Assembly (NCBI GenBank): GCA_021234155.1
Contig: JAJEKV010000046.1
Location: 7,693,012 to 7,757,011 of the forward strand
Direction: 5' to 3'
Length of the DNA: 64,000 bases
Origin: Isoetes taiwanensis
Taxonomy: Eukaryota; Streptophyta; Lycopodiopsida; Isoetales; Isoetaceae
This document shows positions 31,649-41,789 of this stretch, piece by piece (within the stretch, counting starts at the first letter, position 1; each line of letters begins with the position of its first letter). The notes under the pieces are model-generated. The model saw only the letters and a program-made list of their open reading frames with translations, was not told where the DNA came from and ran no database searches. The position numbers and the translations under genes were made by a program.

Positions 31649-32508
31649 GGGAGCCTCAATGTGTAAATTTGACGGTCATCATGCCTGTTTTTAGCTATTT
31701 TGCCCATCAAAACGGGTAGAAATTTTTTTTGCCCTGCAAATGAAGGGCACCAAATTGTGAAATGCCCGTCATAGGAAGGACTGACTACTCGTAGAAATTT
31801 TGGCAGGCTGAGGAAGAGGAACCATCATCAGCAGGTTGCTTGCCTGTTGAATATTTCACAGCCGGATTGCAGCCTGCATATTCATCGTTTTACAGCTTCA
31901 AAGGTTGATCGAACACGATGTTTGAGTGAGAGAGGACTTTGTTGGGATAATCTACAGGGCTGTCAAGAATAAAGATATGATGGTAGCTTAATCTATTTGT
32001 CGAGATGAAATAGAACTTGTGATAGTTGGTGGAACAGTTTTCCAGCCCTCATGAATTTATGGCAATGTTGCATGCTCATTCATGGAAGCACAACAAGTTG
32101 TGAGAGGGAATTTTCTCGCCGAAATGCTATCAAGAGTGCTATAAGAGCTCGTATAAACCTAGAGACACTTGATGCACCTATGCTAGTGTCATTATGGGAT
32201 GCACCATTTGAGTCCATAGATTGGCAAGCATGTTTTAAGGATTGGTATGAAGCAAAAGATAGAAGAGCAATGCCGCTTGTTAATTGATCAATTTGTGTTT
32301 CTAAAACTTACTCATGTACTCTTTTTTGGTACATATTTATATAGCACGTGCATTTTCTATGTATTTTTGTTAAAATTTTGGATTCTGTCATTTTGAATTT
32401 TTGTCTGCCATATGAGAGGTTGAAATTTGAGAACTTTCTGTGATGTGAAAAGACATAGAATATTTTCCCTGTCCTTCGAAAACCGTCAAATTTACACACT
32501 GGGAGCCA
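31649..32508 (+). mobile_element. Short hAT-type element with terminal inverted repeats
   Basis: A 20-bp terminal inverted repeat, CAATGTGTAAATTTGACGGT at 31657, and CAGTGTGTAAATTTGACGGT as the reverse complement of 32482-32501. Flanks GGGAGCCT and GGGAGCCA fit an 8-bp target duplication with one change. Inside is only the C-terminal part of a hAT transposase, so the element is internally deleted. Confidence 0.75.
31990..32287 (+). pseudogene. hAT transposase C-terminal dimerisation domain
   Basis: Open to a stop at 32287. Reads WWNSFPALMNLW, then STTSCEREFSRRNAIKSAIR, ARINLETLDAPMLVSLWD. This is the hAT C-terminal dimerisation motif (compare TS..ER.FS..N.I....R..L..E.L), of the type found in ZNF862-like plant proteins. 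The N-terminal BED finger and the DDE core are missing. Another piece of a similar protein, the segment that precedes this one in full-length members, lies at 41144-41785. Confidence 0.8.
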
Positions 32509-32855
32509 TCCTTAGGCAAGCCTGCTAAATAAACATGAAAACAAAACTAATAAATAAGGAGGGAGATCCAACTCATGCTAAAAGAATATTTTATGTCTGT
32601 CCTTTTCCAAAATCTAAAAAGGTCCTTCTAGGAATTACTAAATTAGTATTGAAATGTCAGCTGATCAGCTCTAGCCGTTCTTATACGAAATCTGACACCT
32701 TGACAAGTCGGCCTCCAACATACTTTCGCCAAAGCAGAGGAAGTGTTTTGTTCTCCTTGCATGCAATGCCACCTCTGTTCTCTACTTCTCAAAAAAGGTA
32801 AGCATTTCTTGGATCAAATTCCCAGAATATAGGAAGGGCAGCGGTACATTTATAT
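32509..32855. other. Upstream region of the TNP gene
   Basis: No separate gene. It should contain the promoter and 5' leader of the TNP gene. A splice-donor-like AAG|GTAAGC at about 32799 could belong to a 5' leader intron. Confidence 0.4.
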
Positions 32856-35768
32856 ATGGATGCCGGTCTTTCAAGACCAGTAGGAAGCGATCCTGCATCC
32901 TCTTCAAACTCAAGAAGAAAAGTTCAACTACTACCATACAAGTTTTGTGCTGAAAGCTCTTCGGATAGTCCAGAAAATAATACTCCGACTACGACTCCGG
33001 CACTCTCATCTCTGGCCCCTTCTTCTTCTTCCCCTTCCCCTCCTCAATCTCCAGACTCTGTTTCCCCTCAAAATCTCTCCCCTTCTTCTTCTTCTGCTTT
33101 TGTATCAGCTTCAGCATCTCCATTTCTTGTATCTCCTTCCTTCAATGCAGAACCAGAGGATAGACTTCCTCCCATATCTGAACACATCCATGGCAAATAT
33201 GGGACATTACCCAACATGGGTTCTTCGGTTCCTTCGACATCTTTCAACCCTAGACCTTTGTTTTCTTCACAACGTTCAAATGCTCACCTTTTACCCTCCT
33301 CGTCGAGTATTCCTACATTGGGCAGGCCGCAGCTATGTGATGTCTTCATCGGATATAGCGGGAATGATCATTTACTGCTGCATTTCTGCAAATGGTTGCA
33401 AGCTGAATTGGAGCTTCAAGGGATTGCATGTTTTGCAACAAATAGAGGTAATTATTCTGAACCTAAAGCACATGATGTTGCACGTAGAATTATGAACTCT
33501 GCAAGATGTGGAGTGGTAGTGATTACTAAATGCACGTTCAGTTCCCCCTGGGCCATGGAAGAATTAAGAGTGTTTTTAGGACGACGGAGTTTGGTACCAA
33601 TTTTGTTTGATATTAGTCTTGGGAACTGCTGTCCTAATGACGTTGTTATGCAAAGACATGCATGGGAAAGGGAGGGAGGAGAACTATGGAGAATATATGG
33701 TGGCACTGAAGTGGAATGGAGAGACATAGTTGATGCTCTGCTTAAAGTGGATGAGTTGAATGCTTGCAATGGGAATTGGAGGGACTGCATTTTGAAATCT
33801 GTAGGACTCTTGGGATCCAGACTTGGAAGAAAAAGTGTGGCTGAGAGAGGGAAACCTAACAAGATGACAATTGAGGATGTGGAACTCCCACTTCCCAGAA
33901 ATACTAAGTTCATTGGCAGGGAGAGGGAACTTGAAACAGTTTATAATTTACTTTTCTATGGCAAAGAAAGGAGAAATGAAGTTCCAGTTGAGACTGTTGT
34001 GAATGACTGGTCCCACGCCAGAGATGATTTAGTGCCTAGATATGAAACGCAAGTTCAATTTACTGCACATAAAAACAGGAAATCCCTGAAAACAAGACAT
34101 AATAAAGAGAGGAAAATGCATACACAGAAAATGAGTCCGGTCGTGAAAGAAGACATTACAAGGGAAAGAGAGTTTGAGTCTCCTTGTACAACACAAAGTT
34201 GGGTTTATGTACATGGTATGCCTGGCATGGGTAAAACTGAGCTAGTGTTGGAGTATGCTTACAGAAACATCCAGCATTACAAAATGGTGCTGTGGGTACA
34301 GGGTGAAGCTCGTTACCTGCGCCAAAATTACCTTACTCTCTCCTCTTTGCTTGATGTTGATGTGGCCATGTCAATTCCCTCAGGTTCTGAAAGAAGTTTG
34401 AGAACTTTCCGCGAGATGGAAATTGAGGCTGTTGAACGGGTGCGGAGGGAGCTCTCCAGAAATATCCCTTACCTTCTTGTTATTGATAATCTGGAGATTG
34501 ATAGGGATTGGTGGGACGGTCTGGAGCTTGTTGACTTGCTTCCTGAAGCAGGATCTGCTACTCATGTTATTGTCACTACTCGTCTCAAAAGTTTGCCACG
34601 CTTGCAAAAGCTGCAGTTATCATGTTTGGAGGGGGCAGAAATTATATCTCTGATGAAAGGTAATAAAGTCTTTCCTGAGCAAGAATTATCTGCATTAGGC
34701 AAAATTGCAGAAAAGCTTGGCAACTTGACTTTCGCTCTATACATTGTTAGTAAGCTTCTGGAACTTTCAATTCTTCCTTCACGGTTGTTACAGATAATTG
34801 AGAAAGGACCAGGGGATCAATCTTGGACAGACACAATATATGGAAGCCATCCTTTTGTGTTGGCAGTTGTTGAATACTGCTTTAACCTTTTGGATAAGCC
34901 ACATAAAGTGAACAGGCTGGCTATAAACATGGCTTGGAGTACAGGCTGGCTGGCTCCAGGTCCCATCCCCCTAAACCTGTTGGCTTGTATTGCTGCAGAG
35001 TGTGGAAGAAAATCCGCTGGTTTGAAATTAATGGAATGGTGTAAAAACTGCCAAGGTTGCTGTTATCCTCCTGAATATAAAAAAAAGGATATCCAAGCGG
35101 GCTTGCTCCTTGTGAAGTATGGCTTGGCAAGAGCTAGCAGTCAGAATGGATGCATCCAGGTTCATGACATCGTTCAATTATATGCAAGGAGAAAAGGAGG
35201 CGTTACAGTGGCTAGGTTGGTTGCCTTTGGTATTTGTAAATTTGGATTTCTTTCTCAGCACTCCCTTCATTGGTGGGCTGCTGCATTTCTTGTGTTTGGC
35301 TTTGGAAATGAGAATGCCACTGTGAAAATGAAGGTGTCAGATCTTCTCCCATTTTCAAAGAGAGTAGTCCTGCCTCTTGCCCTTCATGCTTTCACCTTAT
35401 TTTGTCGTTGTCATGCGGCTTTGGAACTTATCCGCCTCTGCGGTAATGCACTTGATGAAGTTTTGCAGTCATTTGATCTACAAAATTTGACTGGCTGGGA
35501 TAAAATGTTTTGCTGTAAACTAGGAGGGCGTAGGGGTGCAAATGAAGATGTTGACGAGTACCTATGGCAGGATGTCACATTATTTAAGGCTTTGCTACTA
35601 GAAACTAGTGCAAAGCTTCTAATGGAAGGTGGGCAGTTTGACACAGGGGAGGAAATGTGTCGGACTTGTATCAGTATAAGGACCGTGATGCTAGGCAAGG
35701 AGCATAGTGATACAATCTCTGCTCAAGGGATACTTAACAAGCTGGCCAGATTAAGAGCTAATTGTTGA
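32856..35768 (+). CDS. TIR-NB-ARC-TPR (TNP) protein, intact
   Basis: A single uninterrupted frame of 970 codons. Residues 1-150 are a Ser/Pro-rich disordered leader. A TIR domain follows at about 160-290 (LCDVFIGYSGNDHLLLHFC, CKWLQAELELQGIACF) with Trp-Ala-Met-Glu-Glu at 232-236, where the NADase glutamate of TIR enzymes lies. The NB-ARC domain has its P-loop GMPGMGKTE at 454-462, Walker B LLVIDN at 540-545 and VIVTTR at 571-576. The C-terminus is helical and TPR-like, ending LGKEHSDTISAQGILNKL. Length and ending agree with the conserved plant TNP family (about 970 aa, e.g. Arabidopsis At5g56220), which is present as few copies across land plants, unlike the expanded leucine-rich-repeat NLRs. 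The start at 32856 gives the usual Ser-rich leader. TNP roles in cell death or immunity are reported but not well settled. No frameshift is seen although transposons crowd both sides. Confidence 0.92.
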   Translation: MDAGLSRPVGSDPASSSNSRRKVQLLPYKFCAESSSDSPENNTPTTTPALSSLAPSSSSPSPPQSPDSVSPQNLSPSSSSAFVSASASPFLVSPSFNAEPEDRLPPISEHIHGKYGTLPNMGSSVPSTSFNPRPLFSSQRSNAHLLPSSSSIPTLGRPQLCDVFIGYSGNDHLLLHFCKWLQAELELQGIACFATNRGNYSEPKAHDVARRIMNSARCGVVVITKCTFSSPWAMEELRVFLGRRSLVPILFDISLGNCCPNDVVMQRHAWEREGGELWRIYGGTEVEWRDIVDALLKVDELNACNGNWRDCILKSVGLLGSRLGRKSVAERGKPNKMTIEDVELPLPRNTKFIGRERELETVYNLLFYGKERRNEVPVETVVNDWSHARDDLVPRYETQVQFTAHKNRKSLKTRHNKERKMHTQKMSPVVKEDITREREFESPCTTQSWVYVHGMPGMGKTELVLEYAYRNIQHYKMVLWVQGEARYLRQNYLTLSSLLDVDVAMSIPSGSERSLRTFREMEIEAVERVRRELSRNIPYLLVIDNLEIDRDWWDGLELVDLLPEAGSATHVIVTTRLKSLPRLQKLQLSCLEGAEIISLMKGNKVFPEQELSALGKIAEKLGNLTFALYIVSKLLELSILPSRLLQIIEKGPGDQSWTDTIYGSHPFVLAVVEYCFNLLDKPHKVNRLAINMAWSTGWLAPGPIPLNLLACIAAECGRKSAGLKLMEWCKNCQGCCYPPEYKKKDIQAGLLLVKYGLARASSQNGCIQVHDIVQLYARRKGGVTVARLVAFGICKFGFLSQHSLHWWAAAFLVFGFGNENATVKMKVSDLLPFSKRVVLPLALHAFTLFCRCHAALELIRLCGNALDEVLQSFDLQNLTGWDKMFCCKLGGRRGANEDVDEYLWQDVTLFKALLLETSAKLLMEGGQFDTGEEMCRTCISIRTVMLGKEHSDTISAQGILNKLARLRANC

Positions 35769-36114
35769 TCAGATTGGCACTATTATAAATAAAGTGTAGG
35801 CAAGCTGGCAAAGGAAATAGTTATTGGGTCTAATAATTCACAACTCCTATCCACTGGCATGCTGAAATTATTTCATTGGCCTCTAGACATGGACATTGGA
35901 GTTTACTGGAGTCAACAATATACTTTCATGGGTATATTTGTGTGGATAAAAACCACTGAATGAACAAACGTCATCCAACTGTACACTACATAACAAAGAC
36001 CGTGCAGTTGTACACAACAAATTAGACATTCAAAGTAGTTTATGGGATCCAGAACCCAAATCTCTTAAACTAAATTCCCTATGCAATCTCTTCCTATTTT
36101 GCTGTGTGTTTGAT
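35769..36114. other. TNP 3' region
   Basis: Noncoding. The first AT-rich part (ATTATAAATAAAGTG just after the stop) may hold the polyadenylation signal. Nothing else recognised. Confidence 0.4.
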
Positions 36115-36196
36115 GGTAAAAGGCACCTTCGAGCGGGATGGGAGCCATAAATTGCGCTCCATCATTCTGGGGTATGTTCCCACGCATAAAGTCTAA

Positions 36197-37302
36197 GGCC
36201 CTTTTTCCACAACAGTCTTATTTTATGGCTGTCATATTTTTATAAGACACCCTTTTGGGATCCATGTCAGCTCCATGTCACGCCCTAAAGAAATCAGTTT
36301 TTCATTGCTTAAATATAAGACATGTACTATTAACATAAGACGTGTCTTATAATTTCGGTTTTTCACATGCAGATTGGAGCAAAAGACCTCTGTAAGCACT
36401 TCTTTCAGCAGGAAGCATGTTCTACTGCCAATTCTCCGAAGATAAAGAATATTATTACTTCCTGAAAAAAATCTAGAATGGCTGGATGAATGAAATATAT
36501 GAAAAAAGGAAAAAGCCTTTAGAGCATAAAAGAATTGAGAAAGAAGTCTGAGAAAAATGATCAGAGAAAGAAATCTGAGAAGGGAAACGTCTGCCCTAAA
36601 AATTTGAGCTCAACAAATTCGAACTCAACAAATTCGGCCTGCAGGAATTTCGTGCGATTCCGATCTGCAGCAACCAATTTCGACTTCTTTCGTTTGCAGA
36701 CCTATCTCGATTTCGGTTTCAACCAATTTCGACATGTTTCAATCCAACAATTCCTGGCATCTGGCAGTTCCGGATAATGATCATAGAGGCGAATATTTCG
36801 CCATGATGGCCAGACATGGCGATAGCCCAACAAATCTCGCACCCAGAGCTTTTGGTAAGTCTACTACCACTTATTTCTACCATTTTAGAGCAGTAAACTC
36901 CCAGTTCAAAAGATGGAATGGCTACATGCATGGCCGAATTCAATCTGTCCGGAAGTACAGGGTCTTGTGGAGGTCCTTTAGCAACGATTGCAGTTCCGGC
37001 AAAGTCCAACGATTCCTATCCAGACCTTTTTTTTGCAACACCCTAAATTCTCGGCAAAGAAGCCCTCCGATTGGATATGTTTTGATGTCTCATTTTGTGG
37101 CGGAGGGTTTCCCCCGGAAGAAAATAAGGCTCCATAGTTGTACAGAATGCTTATACGACATGCCTTATAAGTTGCAGTGGAAAAACTATTGTGTACGACA
37201 TGCCTTATAAGTTGCAGTGGAAAAACTATTGTGTCTTATATGCTTATCTGGCCCAATGAGATCTTGATAAATATAAGACACTAGTGTCGTGGAAAAAGGG
37301 CC
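36197..37302. mobile_element. Harbinger-like non-autonomous DNA transposon
   Basis: Terminal inverted repeat GGCCCTTTTTCCAC at 36197 and its complement GTGGAAAAAGGGCC ending at 37302. A second, offset similarity follows inside (CTTATxTTTAT). It is flanked by TAA on both sides (36194-36196 and 37303-37305), the 3-bp target duplication typical of PIF/Harbinger. At 1106 bp it codes for no transposase; the 80-codon frame at 36535-36777 is Lys/Asn/Ser-rich and unconvincing. It contains several copies of ATAAGAC...GTCTTAT words and a 40-bp tandem duplication. Confidence 0.75.
37155..37234 (+). repeat. 40-bp tandem duplication
   Basis: Two exact copies (37155-37194 and 37195-37234) of a unit beginning ACGACATGCCTTATAAG and ending ACTATTGTGT, within the Harbinger-like element near its right end. 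Confidence 0.9.
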
Positions 37303-37900
37303 TAACTTCTTATATAAGGGCAGGGATGGAGGGCAGGGAATCCCCCAGCATGAGAGATTATGCCAGTGCTGTCACATGCAGATAGTAGAAGATGAACACC
37401 ATGCTCTGCAGGAGTGTCCGACACATGCACACATCCGAGCAGCTCATGCCGATCTCAGATGCTCTGAGATAGCAATTCATCAACTACTGGCTTCGCCAAT
37501 GGTTGTACGTCTCGCGTCCTACATTCTGCAAATCTCCACCGTCAGGGAGTCCCTCACAGCACAGGGAATTTGAGCGCCCAGATAGGGACTCTGAACGCCT
37601 ACTACAAGGGTTTTTCCTCCCACTTGGGGGGTTTTTTCGTGCCAGTGGTAGAGACACATTGTACAGGGTTTCTATGGTTTTCTCTTATGTTTGGATACTT
37701 TCCGATATATTGTATTAACCGTCTCATAGACCAGTTGGCCTACGTGGACGTTAAAATATACTTCCTTCCTTCCTTATATAAGACAACGAATAGAGCAACA
37801 CGCAAGTTGCAGGACACTGAATCGTTGCTCTGTTTTTGTTTTGCCAATTTCTATGTTGTAGGCACTGGAGGTCGAGGAAGCTACCGGCTTTGGCCTAAAC

Positions 37901-38654
37901 TGATATGGCACTAGCTTGGGCGCGTGGCTCAGAGAAAGGATTTGCAGGAACAAACACAGAGGCAAGGGTCTTTCATTAACTTTGATTGTATAGCCTTAGG
38001 CGTTTTTAAGTTATAAATTACAATAGGGAACCATTGAAACGAAAAAGGGTTATAAAGGAACCATTGAAATTTAAAGCAATCGTTTAAAACAACGAATTAG
38101 TACAAATGTTAAATGTGTTAACAAAAAAATAACAAACAAAAGGGCAAACGCGACCTGCGGCAGACGGAATTGCCGGATCAGCTATTCTTTAGCTGAAAAA
38201 GGTCCGATATGGCCGAAATTAGTTCCAGAGGCCTTGTAGCAGGCAGAATTGTTGAAAAAGGCTATCGGAATTAGCTTAAGATGAAAAAGGTCAATCCAAA
38301 TATAGATCACAAACACCTTTTAGAATAGCATAAAAGAGATCGATCTGCAGAATTGTAGCAGCCGTAGGTGTCTAGCATGAGATAGAAGCCTATCTACAGT
38401 AGATCTCTTGATAAATTGTGGTTGAATTAAGTGTTTCCCTTAGCTCTAGAGAGTTCCAGAGAATCCCAGAGAGGCTATCCAGCTGGTTAGCAGACTCTCA
38501 GAATTGGGAGGAATTTGAGCTTAGACTTGCCGTGTTTGCAAATTGGAGCCCAGTTGGGTGGATAAGTTGTGCCGAGAGACTTGATCTGGAGTTCTAGGTC
38601 GATTGGATTAACCGTGTTTGTTAGTTTTGCAGAGAGAAAGGATCGTTTGTATCA
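37901..38654 (+). repeat. 5' LTR of the gag-only element
   Basis: 754 bp. Aligns end to end with 40288-41040 with scattered substitutions and few indels. Confidence 0.93.
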
Positions 38655-38656
38655 AT

Positions 38657-38668
38657 TGGTATCAGAGC
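38657..38668 (+). other. PBS of the gag-only element
   Basis: TGGTATCAGAGC, a perfect initiator-tRNA-Met primer site, two bases inside the 5' LTR. Confidence 0.9.
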
Positions 38669-38692
38669 CGTGACATCCTAAGATTCTGTAAA

Positions 38693-39902
38693 ATGGCCCA
38701 AAACAAGTTTAATCTTCCTGCAGCTCAGTACAACCAGGCTATGAATGCTGCTGCACAGATTGCAGTTCAGATTGGCATGCCTACATCTGCTAATTTTGAG
38801 GAAAATCAAAGGACACTTGAATATGTAGCAATTCTGTATGGGCATTTGCCAGACATATTCCAACAGCCTCCTTTGCCTGCAAGCACTCCACCAGTTACTC
38901 CACCACCACCACCTGATTCTTCTACTGCAGTTGCCAATGCCAGAACAGGTCGAATTAAATGGTTAGAGAGGGTAGAAGGAATGCCGTCATATGCAGGAGA
39001 TAAGCGGAGTCCACCAGCAGTTCTGGGATTCCTGGCAAGTTGGGAAAGTTTCTTTGAAAGAATAAAAGCTACGGAGGAGCAGAAACTGCAAGCTATGGAT
39101 AAATATTTAACTGACGTAGCCAGAATATGGTGGCAAGGGCGAAAAAAATTGTTGCCTCAGATAAAAACCTGGGCAGCTTTTAGAAAAGCATTCGAGTCGC
39201 ACAACTTGCATGCAAATTATTATCCAGATCTTAAAAGACAGTGGGATTAAGCAAGGGGAACATGAATCGGTGCATCATTTTTATTCCAAGCTCTCCTACT
39301 TAGCGGTGCAGATGGGAGAATTACATGAAGTGACGCGAAAATTGATAGCTGGACTGCGAGATCCATTATATGCAGAGCTATGTTTTGCAGAACCATCGAC
39401 TATTGATGAAGCGGTGCAAAAGGCTGAAGCCGCAGAGATGAAACTCAATCCTAGTATAATACGGTATGATATCTGGGAGGGGTATCCTCAAAAGAAAAAT
39501 TTTAAGCCAGATAATGGCAAGGCATCTGAAAGAGAGAATCAGCGGTATCGAGTAAGTGCTTTGCCTGGCAATGATGAAACCCGTACGAAGAGAAATAATG
39601 GAGAACGAGGGATGGCTAAAGCACAGGCAAACGCACCCCCGGAAGGATGTTTTATATGTGGAGGTCCACACTATAAGAATCGATGTCCAAAAGTCATATC
39701 CAAAGGGGATCCTGAGCAACCAAAGGAGAATACTCGAGCGAAAGCCCGAACATCTGTGCAGATTGCCCATGTTCGTGTTGCAGAAGAAGTTCCTGAAAAG
39801 GTTCCTGAAAGTTCCCATGCTAACGCTAAGTTTGACAAAGAAAAGGCGGAAGACTATGAAAGAAGTCGGCTTCAAATCGGCTATGTGGGTAAAAATAAGT
39901 AG
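38693..39902 (+). pseudogene. Gag protein of the gag-only element, one frameshift
   Basis: The ATG at 38693 lies 24 nt after the PBS (MAQNKFNLPAAQYNQAMN). A proline-rich linker (TPPVTPPPPPDSS) is followed by the capsid retrotransposon-Gag domain (FFERIKATEEQKLQAMDKYL, RIWWQGRKK, WAAFRKAFESHNL). The first frame stops at 39250, and the Gag domain goes on one frame over (IKQGEHESVHHFYSKLSYL), so a single-base indel near 39235-39245 breaks it. A zinc knuckle CFICGGPHYKNRCP follows and the frame ends at 39902. The frames overlap at 39210-39250. If the shift is an assembly error, or if frameshifting occurs in translation, the protein could be functional. Confidence 0.88.
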
Positions 39903-40085
39903 GGTAAAATGTCTGTGTAGACATGTGTGTGTGTGCGGTTTGAGCATTGTATTCATTTGGTTTGAGATAATGAAAGTTTCTTTTTCAAATGAATGTTGCT
40001 CTAGGATTTAGAAGGGGACAACTGTATTTGCAAACATGAAGCGGATTTTTAGAATTGTAAGGCAGATGGTAAGTTTACCAGCCTA

Positions 40086-40235
40086 GAAGAAATCCTTTCA
40101 AAGCAGATAGTCAGGTGACTAGCTTAGAAAGAAAGGTGGTTTTGAAGAAATCCTTTCAAAGCAGATAGTCAGGTGACTAGCTTAGAAAGAAAGGTGGTTA
40201 TTCCAGACAAAGCAGATAGTCAGTTGACTAATTGT
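40086..40235 (+). repeat. 58-bp tandem repeat before the 3' LTR
   Basis: Two copies of a unit starting GAAGAAATCCTTTCAAAGC at 40086 and 40144, and a partial third from about 40207 (CAAAGCAGATAGTCAG). It lies in the 3' untranslated part of the gag-only element. Confidence 0.85.
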
Positions 40236-40287
40236 TACTTCCTAAGGCAGATGATCGAGGACGATCAGCCTTGAGAAGGGAGGGAAT

Positions 40288-41040
40288 TGATACGGCACTA
40301 GCTTGGGGGCGTGGCTCAGAGAAGGGATTTGCAGGAACAAACACAGAGGCAAGGGTCTTTCATTAACTTTGATTGTATAGCCTTAGGCGTTTTTAAGTTA
40401 TAAATTACAATAGGGAACCATTGAAACGAAAAAGGGTTATAAAGGAACCTTGAAATTTAAAGCAACCGTTTAAAACAACGAATTAGTACAAATGTTAAAT
40501 GTGTTAACAAAAAAATAACAAACAAAAGGGCAAATGCGACCTGCGGCAGGCGGAATTGCCGGTTCAGCTATTCTTTAGCTGAAAAAGGTCCGATATGGCC
40601 GAAATTAGTTCCTAAGGCCTTGTAGCAGGCCGAATTGTTGAAAAAGGCTATCGGAATTAGCTTAAGATGAAAAAGGTAAATCCAAATATAGATCACAAAC
40701 ACCTTTTAGAATAGCATAAAAGAGATCGATCTGCATAATTGTAGCAGCCGTAGGTGTCTAGCATGAGATAGAAGCCTGTCTACAGTAGATCTCTTGATAA
40801 ATTGTGGTTGAATTAAGTGTTTCCCTTAGCTCTAGAGAGTTCCAGATAATCCCAGATAGGCTATCCAGCTGGTTAGCAGACTCTCAGAATTGGGAGGAAT
40901 TTGAGCTTAGACTTGCCGTGTTTGCAAATCAGAGCCAGGTTGGGTGGATAAGTTGTGCCGAGAGACTTGATCTGGAGTTCCATGTCGATTGGATTAACCG
41001 TGTTTGTTAGTTTTGCAGACATGAAGGATCGTTTGTATCA
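40288..41040 (+). repeat. 3' LTR of the gag-only element
   Basis: 753 bp, preceded by the polypurine tract and followed by the TSD TAAAC. Confidence 0.93.
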
Positions 41041-41143
41041 TAAACCCATTCACTTGCACCTCTTTTCCCTATTTTCTAGGTAAGCTACCTATCATCTGAA
41101 ATATAAAGCACGCAATTATAAATATAAAGCACGCAATTATAAA

Positions 41144-41785
41144 TTGATGCTTTTCCAAGCCAAAGCAGTTGATGTGACATGTGTAGAAAGTACTGTGAGA
41201 ACGCAAATAGGTGCCATCAAGCAATATTATATTGCTGATCCAGGGCCAGACTTGAATGCATATCAAGAGGATAGCCGGAACTTCCCCATAATTCTAGATT
41301 ATGGTTCTCCAAATGGCAAGATGGAACGATTAAGGAGTTGTATTCATGGAAATGAATATCAAGGTTTTAAGATTGAAAGAGATGTAGATGGGGCTGATTT
41401 AGATGATGCCATTCAAAAGCAAAAGGCCTATGCATCAGCTATTTGCAAGTGCTTGGAATCCAAGTTTGAAGATAGCTCTATCCTTAAGAATTTCAGAATT
41501 TTTTCTCCTTTGCATATGCCTAAAAGTATTAACAGATGCAAAAGGTTTGGTGAGCAAAAGTTGGCTGATTTAATACCATTCTATGGAACATCAAAAACTG
41601 TTGGAAAAGGAAAGAGTAAAGAAATTGTTTCAACTTTAGTTGATGGACAAGCTTTGAGAAGAGGGTATGCTGAATTCAAATTGTATGTTCAAGCAAATTG
41701 GCCATACAAGAAACTTGAAGAGTTAGGAGTTGTTATTGCATGTAATGAGGTGCACGCTAACTCTTATAGTAATGTGCTGAAATTG
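41144..41785 (+). pseudogene. hAT-type transposase fragment fused to gypsy gag
   Basis: Open from 41144. Reads ADPGPDLNAYQEDSRNFP, AICKCLESKFEDSSILKNF, RIFSPLHMPKS, FGEQKLADLIPFYG, then GYAEFKLYVQANWP. This matches the region of hAT/ZNF862-like transposases just before the dimerisation domain (a length of helices with P...YGe..l..L...Y). At about 41785-41800 the frame runs into the Gag of G3 (RTQVPYDA), so the hAT fragment is truncated at a junction with the retroelement. Confidence 0.55.
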
Positions 41786-41789
41786 ATAC

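Larger units (their letters stand above)
36115..37775 (+). mobile_element. 3' end of a LINE, split by a DNA transposon
   Basis: The left piece (about 36115-36196) and the right piece (37303-37775) belong together. The right piece reads ERLCQCCHMQIVEDEHHALQ, ECPTHAHIRAAH, the Cys-rich zinc-binding end of LINE ORF2 proteins (CxxC...E.E.H.L..CP), ending with a stop at 37573. A 3' UTR follows with GGGTTTTTCC and GGGGGGTTTTTT, then TACGTGGACGTTAAAATATA and a CTTCCTTCC tail (37760-37775). The target duplication TAA of the inserted element lies within the ORF. The endonuclease and reverse transcriptase are absent (5' truncation). Confidence 0.65.
37896..41045 (+). mobile_element. Gag-only LTR retrotransposon (TR-GAG type)
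   Basis: Two LTRs, 37901-38654 and 40288-41040 (754 and 753 bp), each TGATAyGGCACTAG to TTTGTATCA, with only a few per cent difference. The 5-bp target duplication TAAAC lies at 37896-37900 and 41041-41045. PBS at 38657, polypurine tract GAGAAGGGAGGGAA at 40273-40286. The internal 1.6 kb codes for Gag only, and no protease, RT or integrase is present. Such elements must be mobilised by an autonomous partner. The near-identical LTRs mark it as the youngest insertion in the window. Confidence 0.92.
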
